From Glebionis coronaria (lineage: Eukaryota; Streptophyta; Magnoliopsida; Asterales; Asteraceae): 64,000 bases of DNA. This document shows positions 60,558-64,000 of this stretch, one piece after another (within the stretch, counting starts at the first letter, position 1; each line of letters opens with the position of its first letter). Under the pieces are notes generated by a model. The model ran no database searches and was not told the DNA's origin. It was given only the letters and a program-made list of their open reading frames with translations. The translations under genes and the position numbers were made by a program. The stretch spans positions 666,022,963 through 666,086,962 of the forward strand of contig CM046874.1 of the NCBI GenBank assembly GCA_025667525.1, read 5' to 3'.

Positions 60558-60867
60558 TGTTGGAAATACGTTTTTACGTATTTAGAAAGGATCGGTCACT
60601 CCAATGATATATTCAAGTATTGGGCTCGTGATCCATTATGTAAACATATAGTCCATATAGCCCACATGTAGGGTGGGCTATATATACCCCTCCTAGCATG
60701 TTAGGAGGGGTTGCTCATTTTGTTATTTCACACTTTCACTTAATCAACCATCTTTCTCTCCTTCTCTCCTTTCTCTCTCTAGCTTTCTCTTTCTACTTCT
60801 TCATTCTCCCTTCCATTCAATAGATAAACCATAATATTGCTGAATCCTAAGAAACTAAGGACCTACA
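60558..60867 (+). repeat. copia 3' LTR
   Basis: 310 bp, near-identical to the 5' LTR and followed by duplication GAGTG. Confidence 0.92.
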
Positions 60868-60872
60868 GAGTG

Positions 60873-60883
60873 TACAAATCTCC
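60873..60883. mobile_element. small MITE, right end
   Basis: gtacaaatctcc-type terminus pairing with 27,636 onward. Separated from its left part by the copia nest. Confidence 0.6.
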
Positions 60884-61158
60884 TCCCCACAAAAATACCT
60901 TTATGACATGAGAAATCACCAATACTACTAAAAACTGGTGTCGTGGCTTATCGGTGTCATAACTCATTTTGCGACATTATTTTTTGGCTACCACATCAAG
61001 TCTATGGCACGACTGTGCTCTTAGAGATGTAAAGCAAAAGTTTGTATTGCCAAAGTCATACACAAACTCTCTTTACCAGCTATAATAAACTCATCATACT
61101 AAAAGTTTGTATAAAGTCATGTTTATGATAGGAAAATAAGTTGTATGAACCTCCCAAC

Positions 61159-61209
61159 TTTATACAATCTTCTTTTCACCCTGTTGTTCTTGGCTTGTCG
61201 ATGTGGGAT
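61159..61209 (-). promoter_or_regulatory. USE + TATA motif, copy D
   Basis: Minus ATCCCACATCG (61209-61199), then TATAAA (61164-61159) after 34 bases, then GTTGGGAGG as in copy A. Pol II-type spacing. No snRNA downstream. The following minus-strand DNA (61,120-61,035) is weakly fold-back. Confidence 0.5.
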
Positions 61210-61694
61210 AATTAACATTGTAACAAATCATACTTCCACATAAAAGTGCAACATAAAAGACATATAAGTGCATATAAGCGCATGTCGACAAAAACATGAT
61301 TCTTGTCCGGGCCTCCAAATTTATCATATAAATGCAAGATAAGCGACATAGATGGTTGCGAGACCGTGAAGTCCAAGAACCTTTAGCATTATTCTCAAGG
61401 TGAAGAAATTAAAGTACAAATAAACATCAATATATGGAAATGTGATCCTGACCAAAACAACACAAATTTATATTCCTTAAAAAGTCATAACAATAAAGGA
61501 AATGAGTGTCACTCACCAAGTAAAGTGAAGACATTCTCAATTCCGACAAGCCATTAGGCTGATGGAAGAAGGAAATACGCGGCGTTTTATGGCCTAAACC
61601 TTTTGTTGTATGGTGTAACTAAATTAATCGAGTTGCCAATATAATAAAAAATGTTGACGTCTAAGAAGAAACACTTTGAACGAGGTTAGCCTTA

Positions 61695-62037
61695 CGCGAA
61701 TGCGAATGTAGTAACTTCGCATGCATCGGCCGCAAGATGAACATCTTCAACCTACAAATATCATGACATGCATGCATTAATATTACAATTTCACAGCTCC
61801 GCTATAAACCTATAAACCGAAAAACAAAAACATGGAAAACTTTCAGAATGTCACAAACGATTTTAACTAACTAACCTTTGTATAGTGGATTAAACACTTG
61901 AAATCCACCAACCATTGTGTGAGAAGAAACATAGATACGCCGAAACCAACAAGAAGATTAAAGACATCTAGGATATTTAAAAGGTAAAATAACGAAGATC
62001 ATCATCCAAAAACAAAGTACGAAAAATGGCCATGGCC
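61695..62037 (-). pseudogene. P5A-type ATPase (PDR2/MIA-like) exon relics
   Basis: Two exon-like pieces on the minus strand. 61,969-61,876 reads DVFNLLVGFGVSMF then LTQWLVDFKCLIHYTK and ends at a GT donor. 61,751-61,695 follows an AG acceptor and reads VEDVHLAADACEV. Joined, they resemble the N-terminal membrane region of plant P5A ATPases, where a VDFKC motif is followed by a segment with EADAC. The exon phase agrees. Upstream (to about 62,037) a WPFF segment matches in another frame. No catalytic DKTG region is present and frames are broken, so this is a relic. Intact proteins are ER cation/protein-homeostasis ATPases. Identification is from memory of the family. Confidence 0.5.
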
Positions 62038-62202
62038 CTCCAGTACGACTCCCTCTTCCTCGGCAAAAAAAAAAACATTCACTATCATATAACGTTTTTA
62101 TAGCAATGATCATTCACGATAAGCAAATTAAGGAAGAATCTACTATAGACCACTCAGCCGTTTAACTTTACACTACAACAATCCAGCCCTTCCCCATCGG
62201 GG

Positions 62203-62609
62203 TTTTCCCCAGCGACACGATGTCGCTGGGGAAAAGTCGCTAAACGACAAAAACTTTCTGACGTGGCAAACTTTCTCGAAAAAATTTTGACCAAAAAGCA
62301 AAGCAAATTTTCCCCAGCGACATGTCGCTGGGAAAAAGTTGACTGAATTTTGACCAAACTACTTCACAATTAATGCAAGCGGGAGATTAACCCGCCAACT
62401 TTTCCCCAGCGACATGTCGCTGGGGAAACTTTCTCCCACGTCTAATCCAAGTGATTAGCGTTAATGCGTTGTTTAATTTATGCCAAAGATTTTCCCCAGC
62501 GACATGTCGCTGGGGAAACTTTTAGGATTCCCTCGAAAAGATATTAAGTTAACGCGCCTATTTTACAAAAAAGTAACAAAATTTTCCCCAGCGACATGTC
62601 GCTGGGGAA
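62203..62609. repeat. five palindromes at about 90-bp intervals
   Basis: Copies of ttttccccagcgacatg, each continuing into its own reverse complement, near 62,203, 62,309, 62,399, 62,488 and 62,580. The first has a 3-bp spacer at the centre; the others are gapless. One copy has lost a G. Spacings are about 106, 90, 89 and 92 bp. They are probable transposase-binding sites. Confidence 0.92.
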
Positions 62610-63011
62610 ACGTTGACTTCTATTTGACCACCAATTTTCAGAAAATGTGTAATGTTTATATAATATTTTAGTAAATATAATATATATATTAAAAAATAAA
62701 GTTATTAAAATTTAAAATAGTATATCTCTTTTTATGATAAAAAAAGTGAGACAAATGGTTAATTTTCCCGCTAATGTTTTCCCGCCAATGTTTTCCGGCC
62801 AAAATTTTGCCCGCCAAAAGTTAACATTCACTGATAATTGTTAACATTCATTGTTAATATTAATTAAAAATTGTTAACATTCATTGAGGCTTACAAACAG
62901 ACACGCCTAAACCTAACTTTATTCTACACTGACACTTAAACACGCGCTTAATTAAACATGGATATTAAACCGATAATAGACTCATAAACACGAAAACAAA
63001 TACATCATAAA
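62610..63011. other. AT-rich spacer
   Basis: Contains two or three ttaacattcattg-type direct repeats (62,820-62,890) and gcccgccaa/ttttcccgc phrases (62,760-62,815). No gene seen. Confidence 0.5.
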
Positions 63012-63475
63012 CTAGTTCAAACAAATGTTCCCCATGTCATCGTAAAGGTCGTGAAGTAGTGCAGCTGAATCCAATGTGTGCCTATCGGAGTTGCGGTACA
63101 ACTCTATCGTACGCTCAAGTACCATTATCATTCCATTCAAGCGCACACAGTTTGCACACGCTGAAGAGCTTGGAGAAGAAATTGGAATCGTTGAAGGTCT
63201 GGTAGAAGAGCTTGGAGGAGAAAAGTTCGTTGAAGGTCTTGAAGAAGAGCTTGGAGGAGAAAATCTCATTGAACCTCCAAGAGATTTGATTAGTAGTTGG
63301 ACGCGTTCGTCTTTCCATAAAAAAAATTGCATCCATATGAAACTAGAGGTTGAACCCGTGAACGTGGACAAGCATAGTACAGTCTACCAAAGTTTTTAGT
63401 TGTCCACGATTCTCGAAGAACTACATCTCCATGTCCACACCTGCACGGAAAAGCTTCATGCTTCAACATGTACAT
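63012..63475 (-). pseudogene. zf-GRF small protein gene, frameshifted
   Basis: Minus strand. The first frame (from 63,475) reads CRCGHGDVVLRESWTTKNFG, then YYACPRS and YGCNFF, the Cys-pair pattern of the GRF zinc finger (nucleic-acid binding). At 63,319-63,326 a run of eight T bases (minus strand) puts the continuation, LWKDERVQLLIKSL, into another frame. That second frame (stop at 63,012) carries two Ser/Pro-rich repeats (FSPPSSS, STRPST) and a coiled-coil-like tail, LNGMIMVLERTIELYRN. One more T would restore the frame, so slippage, mutation or an assembly error are all possible. Short GRF proteins of this design are common in plant genomes, often near transposons. The start codon is uncertain. 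Confidence 0.7.
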
Positions 63476-63600
63476 AATAACAATTTGTTTATGATGATAA
63501 GTGTGTGTAATCTGCTGGTGGTTGTGATGATAAGGAGTGTGTGTGGTTCTCTTTTTATGCTAAAAAAGTGAGGGAAATTGTTAACATTTTCCCTCCAATG

Positions 63601-64000
63601 TTTTCCCTCCAATACATTGAACCCTATCTAATTCAATGAACCTCTACTGTTGAAACCTATCTAATACATTGAACCTCTACTGTTGAAACCTATCTAATAC
63701 ATTGAACCTCTAATGATGAACCCTATCTAATACATTGAACCTATAATGATGAACCCTATCTAATACATTGAACCTATACTATTGAAACCTATCTAATACA
63801 TTGAACCTCTAATGATGAACCCTATCTAATACGTTGAACCTCTAATGATGAACCCTATCTAATACATTGAACCTATAATGATGAACCCTATCTAATACGT
63901 TGAACCTATAATGATGAACCCTATATAATACATTGAACCTATAATGATGAACCCTATCTAATACATTGAACCTCTAATGATGAACCCTATCTAATACATT
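63601..64000. repeat. 33-bp minisatellite, continues past the window
   Basis: Tandem unit acattgaacctctaatgatg plus aaccctatctaat, about 33 bp, at least 12 copies with variants (ctctact, ctataat, acgttgaa). Confidence 0.95.

Larger units (their letters stand above)
27800..60867 (+). mobile_element. Copia-type element lacking pol, host of the nest
   Basis: Flanked by the 5-bp duplication GAGTG (27795-27799 and 60868-60872). LTRs are 27800-28110 and 60558-60867, near-identical, TGTTGG...CCTACA. Its own DNA is 27800-28913, 39993-45439 and 58514-60867; the remainder is E3 and E4 (with E5). Internal DNA of about 8.3 kb carries one gag-like ORF, a hairpin array and several polypurine tracts, but no recognisable protease, integrase, RT or RNase H. 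I infer a non-autonomous derivative of a Sirevirus-like copia lineage, based on the ORF family and the palindrome-rich noncoding DNA. Confidence 0.88.
62171..64000 (+). mobile_element. CACTA-like element, left end (right end outside window)
   Basis: Begins CACTACAACAATCC at 62,171 after a tta-type flank, followed at once by regularly spaced palindromes, as expected for a CACTA (En/Spm) subterminal region. The opposite TIR is not in the window. The zf-GRF gene and the minisatellite may lie inside it. No TnpD-like transposase is visible here. The right boundary is unknown; 64,000 is only the window edge. Confidence 0.6.

Overview
The window is plant nuclear DNA that is almost entirely repetitive. 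Several retroelement ORFs (the 629-aa coiled-coil ORF at 41.5 kb, the Cys-rich ORF at 34-36 kb and the gag fragment at 19.2 kb) belong to families I know from Asteraceae genomes such as pyrethrum, so I infer a composite-family eudicot with a repeat-rich genome. I see no complete, ordinary host gene, apart from one possible small membrane-protein ORF near 20.3 kb.

Layout. 1-15,036: the 3' end of a Ty3/gypsy element (E1), whose 3' LTR is split by a complete minus-strand Athila-like element (E2, 2,974-14,645, TSD AGTCT). 15,037-27,635: an older patchwork with a SINE (TSD CTCACAA), an NB-ARC resistance-gene relic, local duplications, two fold-back elements with 9-bp TSDs (Mutator type), a third fold-back without a resolved TSD, a gag relic, hAT-like debris and several U-snRNA-type promoter motifs. 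One of these motifs stands directly in front of a hairpin with a T-run. 27,636-60,883: a small MITE split by a 33-kb nest. The outer layer is a copia-type element (TSD GAGTG, LTRs of about 310 bp) that lacks recognisable protease, integrase, RT and RNase H. Its leader holds a second Athila-like element (E3, 28,914-39,987, TSD ACGAT). Its 3' part holds a Ty3/gypsy element (E4, 45,440-58,508, TSD TTTTT), and E4's left LTR holds a small non-autonomous copia (E5, 46,410-49,671, TSD TATGT). 60,884-64,000: host-like DNA with exon relics of a P5A-type ATPase, the left end of a CACTA-like element with five evenly spaced palindromes, a frameshifted zf-GRF gene and a 33-bp minisatellite running off the window.

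How the parts fit. E2 and E3 run on the minus strand, use a tRNA-Asp-like primer site, and share a leader and a roughly 1-kb 3' noncoding block at high identity. Their ORFs are largely different (gag-protease versus a Cys-rich acidic protein) and neither has RT or integrase. They look like cargo variants of one cis-acting chassis mobilised by an unseen partner. The host copia element combines a gag-like ORF with a tandem array of covarying hairpins and repeated polypurine tracts.

Most striking signals: the covarying hairpin array (43.7-44.9 kb), the U6-type promoter followed at the correct distance by a hairpin (17.2-17.34 kb), the modular E2/E3 pair, the mosaic LTR identity of E2, and tRNA-like units inside the Athila LTRs.
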